Below, in pieces: positions 1-12,981 of a stretch of 64,000 nucleotides of DNA. Below the pieces are notes generated by a model that had not been told where the DNA came from, did no database searches, and was given only the letters and a program-made list of their open reading frames with translations. This stretch comes from Gymnothorax reevesii (lineage: Eukaryota; Chordata; Actinopteri; Anguilliformes; Muraenidae). The stretch spans positions 117,054,219 through 117,118,218 of the forward strand of contig CM056577.1 of the NCBI GenBank assembly GCA_029721435.1. The letters run 5' to 3'. The translations under genes and the position numbers were made by a program. Position 1 is the first letter of the stretch, and every line of letters starts with the position of its first letter.

Positions 1-1490
1 CATACAGAATAACAACAATGACGACAACAACGACGATAATAATAATACACAAAGCTGGAGCAAGTATGGAAAAAATACAAAAAATAGCCATATAATAAAT
101 AGGCTATATTATCAGTCAGCCTGTTTCCAGTTCTAAGGTGGAAAAGTAGAATAATGAACTTAAATTGGTTGCAGCTCTGTAGTGTGAAAGGATTACACTG
201 AGTGAGCCAGGCTGAATGTTGTTTCAAAATAGGAAAAAGGTAAGATGAGCTAGCCTAATTTCAGTTTCAATTCCAGAGTTCGATGGGCTGTAGACAGTGC
301 TGAATGATTGCCACTGCTCAGCATGTTACGCAGAGCGAACATAAAAATCTTGGCCAGTGTGAACAAGAGGCGCTGTCCCCAAGTGCCTTCAGTAGTAATT
401 CTGTGAGTTCTTGATTCAGGCCGGGTCCATAATGAGGCCCAGGCTTATTGCAGTCATTAATCTTTGAGTTAGGCAGCAATACACATACTAGCTGGGACAT
501 TTCATCCTGGAGATGGGGATAAATAACCCTCCTTAACCATAAACCAAGAAAATTAAAAGATATAAGCCTCAAGTAGCTTCTCAGAGGGTTGGTTTAATGT
601 TTTTGTCCCCGGACAAGCTCCAATACAAAGTTACAAACACTTGACAACATGGAGATTAACTGTGGACTACGGGTGGTTAATTTCGACAAGGCGTGCGACT
701 CTCACCCACCATTTGACACTCTACACAACAGTTATCTAGCGTTCAGCTCTGGTCTTAAATCAGGATTAACGGATTGGAATATTACTTTCATCAGCTTAGC
801 GTTCAATTTCTGAGACACTTCTCTTTCTTTCTGCACTTCGTCTGACCCCGAATTCAATCTCTGGCAATTCAGCCTCCAAAATGAACGCCGGCGCTGAGAA
901 ATATGCCATTTCCCTAGTGTTGGAAATTACACCCTGAAAAAGCAATAACAGCAAATCCGCGAGAAGCACGACAAGTGATAACAGCCTCCTGTATACCTAA
1001 CCTTGATACAGCTAATACATTTTGCATGACTCTGATAAATTGAGAAAATAAAGTGAATGTTAATTTTGTCCTCCACTGACTGAACTCAGTAAACCAGAAG
1101 AGGTAAATCAAAAGCCTTCCTTCCTCAAGGTGTCAGTACAAATGAAAACCTTTTCTCAGCAAAAGAAGGATAGTTCTAAGAGCGTGATGCTTCATGAACC
1201 CAACATTTTGTTAAGCTGTCTAGTTTTGTCCGTGGCCTGCTGAGTTAAACCAAACATCATTGTTTCTATGGGAAACCATCATCCAATTCCACCTAACAGG
1301 TTTGAGTGACGGATATTGGCAGTTCCACGTTCAATAGTTTTCAAATGCAATGCCCAGTTTCAAAATTGTTTGCTCAGGGCAAGATAAGAATAACGACACA
1401 TACTGTGCACACCGTCCACTTCACCAGTCTCCATATTTCTGGGCACAACCCTGCTGAAAACTCCAGTGAGAACCAATTTCAAATAGTGTT
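1..1490. other. Flanking DNA without a recognised feature
   Basis: AT-rich, with short chance open frames only. I see no exon, RNA gene or clear repeat apart from a short ACAA/GACAACAA simple stretch at 10-45. Confidence 0.5.
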
Positions 1491-1496
1491 GGAGTC

Positions 1497-1605
1497 GATA
1501 CCGGAATCGGAATCGGAAGTGGAATTAATAAATCAGGGGCGGAATGGGAATTGGAATATACTTTTTGAAATTGAGGTGGAGTTCATAAAACGGAATTGAC
1601 CCCAA
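1497..1605. repeat. GGAATC/GGAATTG-type degenerate simple repeat
   Basis: Runs of GGAATCGGAATCGGAAGTGG and later GGAATGGGAATTGGAATA. It resembles a hexamer-derived repeat seen in several fish genomes. Confidence 0.6.
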
Positions 1606-1619
1606 CTCTAGTTTGAAAC

Positions 1620-1815
1620 CTTAATAAGTCATTTGCTGGTGTTGCTGGATTTAGCTGGTGAGCAGTTTGTGGTGGGTCAGCTGTTGAGCGGCTGGCAGAC
1701 CAGTTTTGTGTAGCTGACTGAGAGGGGAAAATCTAGGTTGGCTAAGCTAATGTAACAGGTCAGTTGATGGCAGACCAGTATAGCCATGCTGATGTTCCTG
1801 ATATGGGCTGGGATG
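1620..1815. repeat. Degenerate GCTGGT/CCAGC-type repeat
   Basis: Multiple imperfect copies of AGCTGGTGAGCAG, GGCAGACCAGT and similar, without a clean period. It abuts the truncated end of the Tc1 relic. Confidence 0.5.
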
Positions 1816-1829
1816 ACAGTTGAAGTGGT

Positions 1830-2637
1830 GATGAAAGAATAGCACTTGTACATAAGTGCATTTTGAGTTTTTATTATCAAAAAACTGGAACCGGTAATCG
1901 TCTGTGAATAGCACTCTTCTCCAGCGTGCCAAGGGCCATCAAACGTGTAAGTTTGCTCATGCACGTCGGTTCCGACACCGAACAGCAGTGAGATCCAGAC
2001 CACGGTAAGGACGCTGAGCGTGCAAGTTGGCCTCTCGCAGGTTGTTACGGACTGTCTGTTGTGTGATGCGTCTGTTGTGCAGGCCAACGGTCTCATCCGC
2101 TGTGCGTGTCGCTGATTTGAGCCGATCCCGCAGGTGGACGAGCCGGATGTAGCGATCTTGTGCTGGTGTGGTCACACGAAGCCGATGTGGACGAGGCCAA
2201 TTTGCAGTACTGCCCGTCTGTCGGAAACAAACTCTTAAAGGCCTATCGTCCGATAGTTAACATTCAGCTACACAGCGACCGCTCTGGTGGACATCCCTGC
2301 ATCCAGCATGCCAATGGCACGTTCCCGCATGACCTGACACATCTGAGGCATGATGACTTTTAACAAAATTTGACATTTTGGGGGGCCTTTATTGTCCCCA
2401 GTATAAGGAGTATCTGGGTACTGCTCATTCCGTCTGATCACCGTCTGGAAATGCCACACCCAAGTACTGAGTGAAATCACCGCATCACTGGGCAAATGCT
2501 CACTGACAGAGAGATGGATTAAAATATGATACACAAATCAAGTAAAATATCCCTATTGTACAAGTAAAAGTCAGCATATGCTCAATCCATGTGGCATCAA
2601 TATTTGGCAAGGGGCGTTTATATTTTTGTTCAGTGTA
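1830..2637 (-). mobile_element. Tc1-like transposon relic, 5' part only
   Basis: The right end (5' end of the element, minus strand) is ACTGAACAAAAATATAAACG, with TA at 2636-2637. Broken transposase pieces follow: RERAIGMLDAGMSTRAVAV (to 2268), TTPAQDRYIRLVHLRDRLKS with RTADETVGLHNRRITQQTVR (2175-1957), and MARWRRVLFTDDYRFQFF (about 1932), the first catalytic Asp region. The pieces are in different frames and the 3' half is missing. Confidence 0.85.
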
Positions 2638-2739
2638 AATGTTCAATGATGTCTACATGGAATAAAACCCTTGAACTTTGACTGTAAACCAAATTCTGGT
2701 CTCTACAAACTGGTGAATTTTAGGAGGTGCTGGACTCAA

Positions 2740-2935
2740 GAAATATGAGCAGGCAACTGGTGAGAAACTGAGATGATAACTGGTAAGATTCCAAGTTGGT
2801 AGCAGGTGTAGGTGCCAGTAGCTGGTAAAAATTCTAACTGGTAACGGGTAAAAAAGTAATTGGTAGCTTTTAATAGGGCCAGGTAATTGGTAAGAATAGG
2901 TGGCTGGCAAAAGCAGCAGGTAGTGTTTGTGTCTT
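2740..2935. repeat. Degenerate AACTGGTAA minisatellite
   Basis: About ten imperfect copies of an 18-22-base unit built on AACTGGTAA or AATTGGTAA (for example near 2754, 2777, 2817, 2837 and 2884). On the other strand it reads TTACCAGTT and makes meaningless open frames. Confidence 0.65.
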
Positions 2936-4004
2936 CCCGACTAGATGTTTGCATATTTTTGAGGTCCCCTTGTTTGTGAATAATTGGGAGAGAGAGGTAA
3001 AATCTAGAATCTAAATCAGAGATCAGTCCCTGGCCAAGAAGTGCTAATTCGGTATTCTTTACACAGCAATATTTATGGGAAAAACTCAACCATCTTTGCT
3101 CCAGTCAAAATACATGGCTTGTATCCACCTTTATCTCTGAAGTTTTTTAAACCAACTTAGCTCCAATCACAATTCTTGGGTTATCTCCAGTGACGGGCGG
3201 TGGACAGAGAACAAGGAGGGCGATAAACATGTCTTTAAACTGCTTATTAGTCTTGATCTGTTTTCAGTCAATTTACCCGGTAAAAGACACTTGAACTCTC
3301 CCCTCTCAGGTGTAACTAATTGTCTTCGTTAAGACAAGAAATCAAATGCATCAGTTGAACGCAAAAAAAGAGCGCATTTCAATCTGTTTCAATTAAACAA
3401 TCATTACGCACAGGTTCGATGACTTGCTTAGGATGTGAAAAAATTTAACGCGGACAATCCACAGTGGTTTTTTTTTTGTGAAGAGATGCCTATTAAGGCA
3501 TATAAATTAAACATTTTATATAATTATTTATTCACTCCTCCAAACATTTCATTATAAGGGAAACTAACATGTAGACCAAGAACAATGATTGAAATCGGGT
3601 AACTAATCTCATCCGTTTAAAGGGATGTTTTCCGCCCCCTTGGGTTTCCGTCCACCGCCTGCCACTGGTTATCTCTCAACTTTTTTCTTTCCCTTAGATT
3701 CTCTGAGAGATATTGATGGCGCACAGGAGTATTTGTTTCATAAAAAATGAAAGAATATACACTTAAAAGGTGTGGAAAATTACAGTTTAAGAGTGGAAAA
3801 ACACAGTCAGATGAATAGGATACTAGAAGATACATAAATGATATATATAAATTGATTATGTTTTCACTTTCAGTAACAGCTTATGATTATACTGAACAAA
3901 TATTGATCAAAGCTACAGAAATCAAATACATCACCTGATTATGTTTTTGCATCAACTAAACAGAAGCTGCTTACTAATCAAAGCTACAGAAGCCCACTGC
4001 TTAT

Positions 4005-4250
4005 GTGTGTGTGAGCTGCTCATGCATGTGTGAATTGAATTGCTTGTATGTGTGTGTGTGTCTTTGTGTGAACTGCTTGTATGTGTGTGTGTACACGTGT
4101 GCGGCTTGTGCCTGTGCATGTGTATGTGTGTGTGCATGTGTCTGTGTGCACTGCTCGTGTGTGTGAATTGCTTGTGTGTGTGTATGTGTGTGTGTCTGTG
4201 TGCACGCGCACTGCTTGTATATGTGCGTGTCTATGTGTGTGTGTGTGTTT
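4005..4250. repeat. TG-rich compound microsatellite
   Basis: Interrupted TG runs with recurring CTGCTTGTATGTGTG-like units of roughly 25-50 bases. Confidence 0.9.
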
Positions 4251-5418
4251 TACTTCTGCGTACATAATATTGATACTGATTATGATTATTAATTATGGAT
4301 TACTGATGAATATGATGAGAAATATTGAAATGTAATCCCCAACTGTAGCTGGTCAGAATCTAAGGTGGAAACCTGTAAGAATTGGGGATGGCAGCTAGAA
4401 TCACTGGTAATAGCAGGTAGCTGGCCAACCTGCTTTGAAAAATCTAGCTTGAACTTGCAGTTACCACCTACAGTACCTGCGAAAGAAAGATTTTCCAGGA
4501 GGGTAATTCAGAACCATATCATTAGCTGGGACCTCTTCCAAAAACAGGACCACATAATTAGCTGGATAGCTGCACTATGCGAACTCCAGAGCAGATTTTT
4601 GCTTCAGTCCATGATCCAAATTTGGGTGATGTCCAAGCACCACTCAGTTCAGCTATCCAGCTAACTCAATAATCCTGCTTTGTGGAAACGGGCCCCATAT
4701 TCAGAGGCAATCCTGACCCGGTTTGAAGTCAGTGACTGTGCGCAATCACATGTGTGATCATTAAAACCAAGAAAGAGCACAAAACCTTGCAATCTTCAAA
4801 CACAGAGAGAAGACGAGAAATCATTTTTGTCACTATTTGGGAATACCCTGCTGTTTTATCACTGGAGAGGGATTCCATTTTGTGGAGATACCCAGACTGC
4901 GTCAGCAAAAACAATGGTAGGGAAAATAAACCATGCCAAACCCAGCATTAAGCCTGAACAGCAGAACACTCTGGTGGCCAAACAGCACTGCAGTGATAAA
5001 CACCAGAGTTTTTCAGCCAGAGGCCTGGTGGATTATAAATCGCTTTGCTGCACCAATTATGCAGTGCTGTCAGTCTCCACGAGCTCAGGGGGGCAGCATC
5101 ATGTTAGCTCCCGAGGCTTACGGTGCTAATTTATGAATCTACATGAGGACTGGACTGTGTGTGTATGAGCGAATCAGAAGAGGAAAATATGGATTCCAGA
5201 AATCTGTTCCCACCACAGTTTGAACTGTTGTCCCTTAGCCCCAGCAACTAATTCTACATTCTTATTTACACCAGCTACCCACCCTCTCAACTCTAAGAAT
5301 TAGCTGTGTATTTTTGTATGTTTTTTACAGAGTTGTTATTGATTTGTATCAATCTATTCAACATTAGGGTGACAGAACTACCCATCTGTCCATCTGGCCA
5401 TCAATTCATCATCTAATC

Positions 5419-6218
5419 CAGTGGTTCTCACCTCCAGTCCTGGGGACCCACACAGCACTATAAACTTGTGTTCCAGCTCAGCAGTGGGATGATTCACTTA
5501 ATCGGCTAATACTAATTGTCAATCTCTTAGTTCATTGAATCAGTTGTCCCCAATAAAGAAACACTGCCTTCAGACATTAAACTTTCTGATTAAGAACAGC
5601 ATTTTACGATGACCTAACCTTAATCACACTAAGTAGGACCAGTTGCAATAAAAGTAAACAGAAAACTAACTTCACCATGTGGGTCATTTTTGTCTCGCCC
5701 CGAAGGGACTTGCAAGACATAGGCGCCGCTTTTTCCGTCCGCTGCGTCGGCGTCGGCGTCCGTCCACAAAAACTTTAACCAAGGTTAAAGTTTTTGGTGA
5801 AGGTTTTCGGGGGGAGCCGGGGCGAGACATACCAGCAGCGTTACTGCTTGTTTATTTATTTAATGAAGTACCCTAATCCATTAAATCTGGAGGCCAGAAA
5901 TCAAAATAAGAATAAAATATTTTATATTTGGTGCCCTAAGCTTGAGATAATCATGAAAATCTATTTTTAAATAAAGAACTGTCGCTGTGACATCAAATTT
6001 AAATTTTGTCAACCTGCTAATACTCTTTAATGGTGTTTCTTAACTCAAAAAGTAACCAAAATATCATGCATGACTGTCCCAGCCCTGGTTTCCCACACCT
6101 ATTTCAACTTAGTAAAAGACTGATGATTAGGAATTTATTGACTGAATCAATCCATTGCTGAGCTGGCAGAAAAATTTGTAGGGCAGTGGGTCCCCAGGAC
6201 TGGAGTTGAGAAACACTG
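5419..6218. mobile_element. hAT-type non-autonomous element (800 bp)
   Basis: Ends CAGTGGTTCTCACCTCCAGT and the inverted partner ACTGGAGTTGAGAAACACTG, with about 60 bases of inverted similarity. The 8-bp duplication ATCTAATC is at 5411-5418 and 6219-6226. No transposase frame. It contains a nested 139-bp element. Confidence 0.9.
5691..5829. mobile_element. Small nested element with TGTCTCGCCCCG inverted ends
   Basis: 139 bp, bounded by TGTCTCGCCCCG and CGGGGCGAGACA. Inside are a GTCGGC repeat (5746-5760) and a near-perfect palindrome at 5768-5795 (AAAAACTTTAACC / GGTTAAAGTTTTT around AA). It is much more GC-rich than the surrounding MITE. Confidence 0.6.
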
Positions 6219-6226
6219 ATCTAATC

Positions 6227-6535
6227 CACTTATTCCAATTCAAGATTGCAGAGGGACTGGAGCTTATCCAAGTATCTGATTGGTGAAAGACAGAATCACA
6301 CCGATGACAGTTAGTTAATTAATTCAGCCACCATTTTCTAACACATTCCTATGGGCAATTTAGAGTCTCCAATTAATGTAAAACACGTCTTTGGATTCTA
6401 AAAGGTGCCCAGAGGAAGTTTATTCGCACAGAGGAAGAACATGCAAACTCCACATGGAGCCGCAGGCCGAGTTTGACCTTCTAGCTGTGAGGAGCTTGTC
6501 ACTGCACAACCATTCTACCCCAGGTGCTACATTCA
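6227..6535 (-). repeat. Old SINE/LINE tail fragment, target of the hAT element
   Basis: Contains the common fish phrases GGGCAATTTAGAGTCTCCAA, TCTTTGGATTCTAAAAGGTG and AGAACATGCAAACTCCACAT in the usual order, heavily mutated. It continues left of the hAT element at about 5385-5418. Confidence 0.55.
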
Positions 6536-6984
6536 AAGTATTAATAAATTACTTTAGTCAGCTACAACGATAAGGTTTCCTCATTTGCATTTTGGTAATT
6601 GCAATTTTCGGTGTCCTTGCAGCAACATAAGCTCGGCAGTCTTTGTGGCGAGCTGAGCCAACCGAAAAGGTAGAAACAGCGCAGCTTTTCTGGAAGACGA
6701 AAGCGCTCATACACTAATCTCCAGGTACCCGCAGTTCCTCCGTCTTTATGCACCGATGCAACATTTGTACCTACAATTTTTACTGAGCTGTACAAAATTT
6801 TTACAGCTTTCCTTTGTCAATGATATTTGAAAACTGTAGAAGCACAGGAAACAGAACTCTCGGCTGCGGAAAAAAACTTCAAGTCTAATCTAAAAGGACT
6901 AAAACAGTAGATCCTTATATTTACCTCTAATATAGGGGAAATGAACACTATAAGATGCAGAAATACCTCAAAAGGGTGGTATTG

Positions 6985-6985
6985 G

Positions 6986-7017
<32 letters not shown>

Positions 7018-7020
7018 CAC
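6985..7020. repeat. CA microsatellite
   Basis: About 18 CA units with one GC interruption, followed by scattered CA at 7080-7110. Confidence 0.95.
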
Positions 7021-8689
7021 CTGAGAGCACCTGAAGAAGAGGATGAAGCTGAATCATTCACATTACATACAATGAAACACGTGCACACACACGTGCACAC
7101 AAACATACACATACATGCACAAATGAAAAGGAGGACAGCGTGGAAAAGCAAAAAGTGTTAAGTTTGGTCCTGCAGACAGTAAAGCACATTCAAATACATT
7201 CCAAAAACTCCTACTGCACGGCCCTGTGGCTTCAGGGAGACCAACATTCCACCAAATGTCACCCATGCTAAACCTAATTATACCATAGCACCAGACTGAC
7301 CTGGCATCTGCGGTCCTCCAAAATTTGGCAATTTGGTTCAAAATGTGCAGAAGAAATCTGAAAAACACATAGTCTCATGCTTCACAGTGTACGTCTTTGT
7401 ATATCTAATTCAGCCAAACACACCCGCTTGTGCATGGCAAGAGCCATCTATCACAGGTGAAATGTTTTGCCTTACAAAGACAGCGGTCAGCCTTCATCAC
7501 TTCCCTGTGATTGAAGAACGAGGGACATAGGATGAGGGACAGTGAAGAGAGAGGTACGGATGAAGGAAAGTAACAGATACAGTAAAAGAGAAGAATATAG
7601 TTATGTTTTCTCATCGAGATGCATAGATGATGCCTATTTGGGCTCAGTCTTCTATACTGGGCACTGTCACTTAAACCCAGGCTCAACCTTTGCCGAAAAA
7701 TTCACCCAAGAACTGCCAGTACATAGCCTAACACAAAACTTGACCACCTGTTCTGGAACTAACCGAAGCCTCTATAAACCAGGTATCAAGTAATTCTCAT
7801 CAGAGCACAAACAGCAGTCCAAAAACAGACACTGCCCTCTGAGGGGAGGCCATTTTCAAACAAGTTAATATGCTCAGTGGTCCGTGTTTGATTTCAAGGA
7901 TAAGTGATATTCAGGAGGGCAGCATTTTGACACGAAAGAAAAACAAGTGAGCAGTTGAGTATGTAATTAAAGATTTTATTTTCCACTTTTGATTTACCAT
8001 CTTTTTTTTTCCAAGAATGAAAAGGGAGAAAGCAAGTCCATTGTTTAGAACTGTAAGATCACAATGACGGCTGCTTCCCGACTGCTACTCCAGAGTCTTA
8101 TTGCAGTTTTGAGTAGAAAAAAAATGTAAGAAGCTTGACAGAAGTTATATATCTCTGGGGACACATCGCTCTCCCCAGCTATAATTATATCTCTTCTAGC
8201 AAACCACAAGGAAGTAATGACAGGCATCTAACAGTTCTCTACATATTTGCTTTTCTATGACAATAAATAAAAAAGATGCAAGAAAGAGAAAAAGATACAC
8301 TTTCTATGCTATACAATTTGTCAGTGCTCATTTTGTGTCCATTTATAAAATAAATAAGACTTTTCACCCAAACATTTAGATTTCTGCAATCCAAAAATAT
8401 ACAGACCTCTAATCTCGGCTCTGACATGTAGAGAAATCTGGAGTGGGCGAAAAGAGCTGCCAAACATTGACGTCCAGTAGCGCGGACTTGTGTGTAGTCC
8501 TTAAATCCAGCTTAAAAATAAAACGGCACATTACAAAAGGTCACAAAAAACAGACAGAGGCACCGGGAAGAGCTTGCCGCTTTATAAAACTTAGAAAAAT
8601 AACTTGATTACTTACAATGACGAAGAGAAGAGGCCTAGCACACCAGCAGAGTCACAAAAAGTCTGCCATACCTCTGGCCTATCAGGACG

Positions 8690-8935
8690 CATAAAGACCA
8701 GCTGCTTTTAATGAGTCCTAATTGGGCTCAGCGTTTCAATTACTTTTCGCTCTGCCTGTCCCATTCCATACTAAACTAGAAATAGCAGAACTGCTGACTC
8801 TCTGAAGCGGAATGCAGACACAAATACTCGGCTGAATGATGTTTATAGCCGCTGCAGAAATAAACAACATTTGGTTTATTTTTTTCTTGTTGTTTGTTTA
8901 TCAGCCAGATGGGCCGGACTCAGGTAAGTGAATCC
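8690..8935. promoter_or_regulatory. Possible non-coding regulatory block
   Basis: Non-repetitive, balanced composition, with homeobox-type cores (TTTTAATGAG, CCTAATTGGG, TTTCAATTAC) and AATAAACAACA. This is only a compositional impression and needs alignment to other fishes. Confidence 0.15.
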
Positions 8936-11900
8936 ATACAGAACCTTGGGTTTATGTCCTGATTTGCCACCAGGATCTAGACATGAAGGATTGGACACCG
9001 ATCTGACCAAGCCCATAATCCTTTGTGATTTTCCCATAATTATTCAGCCATGGGAGCTGAGCGACAGAACAGAATCAGTGGGAGAGAGCTGCTAGCACGT
9101 TGCGAGCGGACGGTTAAAAGCTCTCACTCCTTTTCCATCCAAGTTTTCCAGCAAAAATAAATAATGTCTGAGAAATTGTTGGTTATCATTATTTTGTAAA
9201 TAATACGTCCACTCCCCCTGTGTCTGGAGTACAGGGTTGCAATAATGTATCAAAACTAACTCAAAAGATGTTAGCTAGCCACTATTGGCAACTATTTAGA
9301 CCATTCTTTCCTCCAATGCAATGTAGATGCTGGTTAATTTGTTATATTTCTACTGACATCAATAAAGAAAACAATTACGTATTGCAGTTCCCTTAATTCA
9401 GCTCCCATTTTGTTCCCTTGATTAGCAGTCTGGCCTACGGGGACATATTTTTCCTATCCTTCTTTTTACGATCCAAGGTTTGCCACAAAAACAACCACAC
9501 TCAGCTCTCTAGCTCATCAAATGCATCTCACACTAGAGCTGTCAGTGCAGGGCAGTTTGTATATGCCATCGCTTCAAACTCTGTTGACTCTTATTGTAAA
9601 CTGTTCCTCAGATAAAGTACTACAGCTGGCTTCACCACAATGTGAACCGAAGACTTTGGACCAGCCGGTCTGTTCCGCATTGAAATAAATCACATCCCTG
9701 TAAACAAAGCCAGCCGCAAGATTCCACTATAATGGCTCACTGATGTTTCTCAGTGTTCAGATCCAGGCAGTCTGCGGTGCCAGCCTCACTTCAACTGCTC
9801 ACATCTGTGCTGCTCCATTCCGGAGGATAATCAATGCATTCCACACTGCCCATCACCTCAGATAATGTCTATGGTACTTGGCTGACTCTTGAGGTGCCAG
9901 CTTGCCAATTTTTACTCACTGTCACAACATTGGCAATGATCACACATGACTGCTGCAGAAGGCTTCTTCTTTGCACTATTAGAAATATCTGACAGGGATT
10001 TCATAACATTCCCAAAAATGAAAGCGGATAGCGAAATTTTCATAAATCCGTCAAGGACAATCTCCAGGCCCACACCTAGGAATGTCTGCCAAAAATCTGC
10101 AGCTCTTTGGCTATCTTTTGACTTTTTTCCTGCCAGAGTTGGCAACATGTGATGTGATGATAATTACCCATTTTATTTCTGACAGTTCAGCAATTTCCTA
10201 AAATGTCTGCTGATGAGCAGTGGGTTGGGCTTGTCTTGAGGGAACTAGAGATCAACAGTCTTTGAAAATATACCTTCCAAGATCAAGTGAAAATTCAATC
10301 AATCAGCTGGTTCTATATACATATATACAACGTCAAAGAAGCAACAGGAACACAAAACAAGAAACATCAATAGAAACTAAAACTAGACACAGCCCGTTTC
10401 CAAGAAAATATGGCAGCAAAGCATGAAATCATCATGCATCCTACTTGTCTTTGCTCGATTCTTGCTACCCTTGGTGACAAAGAGAACGGGCATAGCCCAT
10501 TAACCCTTTTAAAATTTGTTGTAAGTCGGTGTTCTTGAATTTTACCGCAAGTGATTGTCACATCAGCATTAGAATGTTCAGTGAACAGCATTCTAATCTC
10601 ATATATGTGATCTTACACCAATGAATATTTGCCACTCCTGTCTCCACACTGGCTATAAGAAAATGGCATAGTCAGGGCCAAAAGATAAACTATGTCAAAC
10701 AGTACAGGGAACAACCTGTTCAAAAACAGAGTTTACTTTGAGAGTTTTGTTTCTGCTGCAGGGATATTTGTATTCCACAGGAGTAACTTTTTTTGTGCAG
10801 TTTTCAATTGTCTTCAAGTGAAGACAGCAATGTCAAAGAGGTCCTACAGGCAGAATACTGCATACTTTGAGATTCCGACTTTAATGTCCTTGGTGAATGT
10901 GTTAAATCATTAATTCAGTGGAGACAACCATTTTTCAACTTTCCTCTCAAATTTGAAACATAGTCTAGGCAAGGACAAAGCACAATGTCATGAAGTTGAT
11001 GCACTCATACTGCCCCCTTTGGTGAAAGAGTGAAAATACATCCAAAATAAATACAAAATACTTCCAAATCAAAAATTTCCTTCGATAATTTGGGCAGTCA
11101 CACAGAAAGCACCAATTTTTAGCTTTTCTTCGGAATAACTGATTTCTCGCTTTTTACAAATAATGGCTAAAACACGACCCACATAAACACTAAAATTAGA
11201 CAAAGCAAGATAAAATACAATAAAATTATGTTCTAATATTTTCTCACAACCCTTCTTTTCTAGTTGGGACACAACAACAAAGAGATTACAGACTTAAATA
11301 ACACAGGTTCTTTTTTTTTCTTAAAAAGAGAAGGATAATCCCCCCGGTTTCAAATGGAATGCATCAATGCGAAATGTGAATTGGGAGAAACTTACAAGAG
11401 AACTGACAATCGCAGTAACACGGCCTCATCAAAATGCAGGGTGGCACAAAATGGCGTCTAGCGGCATCGCCACTCAAATAGTGTGCGGGGAGAAGAAGAG
11501 AGAGATGATTCTTCAAAAAGAGAGGGACATATCCCTCATCGAAATATAACATGTACATATGGTCACATGGAATGGACACATTGGTAGGCTCAAGCAGAAC
11601 TCAATTTCCCACAAAGCCCTCCGTAGCGTCTAATCTCAGTTTAATCAAAAAAACGAATCATCCCGATTAAAAAACTAAATCACCAAAACATGTAAGAAAT
11701 TCCTTTACAAATGGCGACAGATTATAAAATTCCTTTGAAATGTCTTTAGAAAAACCGAAATGGCTGAATCTGAAGCCACTTGCGGCGCTGGCGATCCTCT
11801 TCGCGATTTGGCAGTGAGCGGAAGGGAACTGTGGGAAATGAGGAAGCAGGCGAGAAACCCACCGCTGGTATTAATCGGCATGTCAACAGAAAGCGTCAGA

Positions 11901-12118
11901 GTTCAGAGGTCAGAGTTGAGGCAGGGTGTCCTCTGGTTAGCTGCCCAGTGCTGTTGGAGGTGGTCGGGGGCTCGGAGTAAAAACGCTGGCTTAGAATCGC
12001 ATCAGGACAGGAGCCGTAGGGGAGTTGGGAGGTGCGGCGAAAGGCTCGCTTCCTCAGTTGCTGCCCTGTACAAAAGCAAAGACGGAGGCTCAGGTGGAAG
12101 AGCGCACTCAGAGCCTTA

Positions 12119-12557
12119 AGCCTGCTGCACACTGGAGCTATGTGCTGAGCAAAAAGTTATTTGAGTCTGTTTGCTCAATAGATAGCTCGCCGAGTGCGCA
12201 TCCTTTTCGGTGAGGTTTCTGCCTCGCAAGGCGTTGAGGCCAAGATCAAACATGTTTACACGATCACATTCATATGTACCAGTCCGCTGAGGGCCGCCAT
12301 CTTGAAATCATGTGATCGAAGGACGCGTTTTGATTGGCCACCTGGATTTCTGTCAGAAGCACGTAGCTCAAGTAGCGCGCACACGATGAGGTTTTCACCT
12401 TGCGGTGCGAAAAATGTCAAACATGTTTGATCTTCGCCTCAACGACTTGTGAAGCAGAAACCTCGCCGAAAATTACGCGCACACTGCGAGCTCTCTGTTG
12501 AGCGAACAGTCTCGAATTACTTTTTGCTCAGCAGATAGCTCCAGTGTGCGGCAGGCT
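12119..12557. mobile_element. PIF/Harbinger-type MITE with long inverted repeats
   Basis: 439 bp. The ends are inverted copies over about 150 bp (12119-12270 and 12410-12557), starting AGCCTGCTGCACACTGGAGC. It is flanked by TTA at 12116-12118 and 12558-12560, a 3-bp duplication typical of Harbinger. No coding capacity. It lies about 330 bases past the stop codon of epb41, so it may be transcribed in the 3' UTR and fold into a long hairpin. Confidence 0.8.
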
Positions 12558-12882
12558 TTAAGCTCTACAAAGCCAGCACAAGGACAGCACAGACACAATG
12601 ATAAAATCCCCAGTTAGAACTCAGGGACATGATAAATACTGCACTAGGGGTACGAGAAGTCTGCTTGAAAACATGCGCGCACACACACACACACACCCAC
12701 ACACAGTCAGGCACTCACACTTGCACAGACACTTCTCAGAAACACACTCACAAAGACACACACATACTCACACTGACACACAAGCACCATCACACTGCAG
12801 ATCACTCAGGAGTGTTCCTAACTCTCATTGGCCACACCCTGCCTGATACACTCACCCGGGGGGGGTGGGGTGGGGGGTGACA

Positions 12883-12981
12883 TCACTGGGGGGTGATCTC
12901 AGTCTCCTGGTGCACCACCACCCTGGTGACAGACATGTCCGGGTGCTGTTCCTTCGCCTCCTTTATAGCCTGGGCCAGAGC
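12883..12981 (-). CDS. epb41: epb41 exon 17: last coding exon and stop
   Basis: 99 bp including TGA at 12883-12885. It encodes [20 protein letters not shown] then [12 protein letters not shown]. Acceptor CTTGCAG at 12982-12988. The human protein ends ...[20 protein letters not shown], so length and end agree. In the family the C-terminal domain binds partners such as NuMA and membrane receptors. Confidence 0.96.
   Translation of the reverse strand, partial: ALAQAIKEAKEQHPDMSVTRVVVHQETEITPQ

Larger units (their letters stand above)
7950..12882 (-). other. Probable epb41 3' UTR and downstream flank, end not fixed
   Basis: No coding sequence that I can support. Minus-strand AATAAA signals occur near 10171 and 7976; the one near 7976 is a plausible end, but I cannot choose. 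The segment holds CA repeats (12677-12780), the Harbinger MITE (12119-12557) and a GC-rich stretch (11760-12110). The rest looks unique. Confidence 0.35.

Noticed and set aside
1677..2096. 139-codon minus-strand frame as a gene
   Set aside because: It overlaps the Tc1 relic in the wrong frame and the GCTGGT repeat.
11760..12119. 119-codon plus-strand frame in a GC-rich stretch
   Set aside because: It is antisense to the probable epb41 3' UTR, has no motif, and ends at the Harbinger element.
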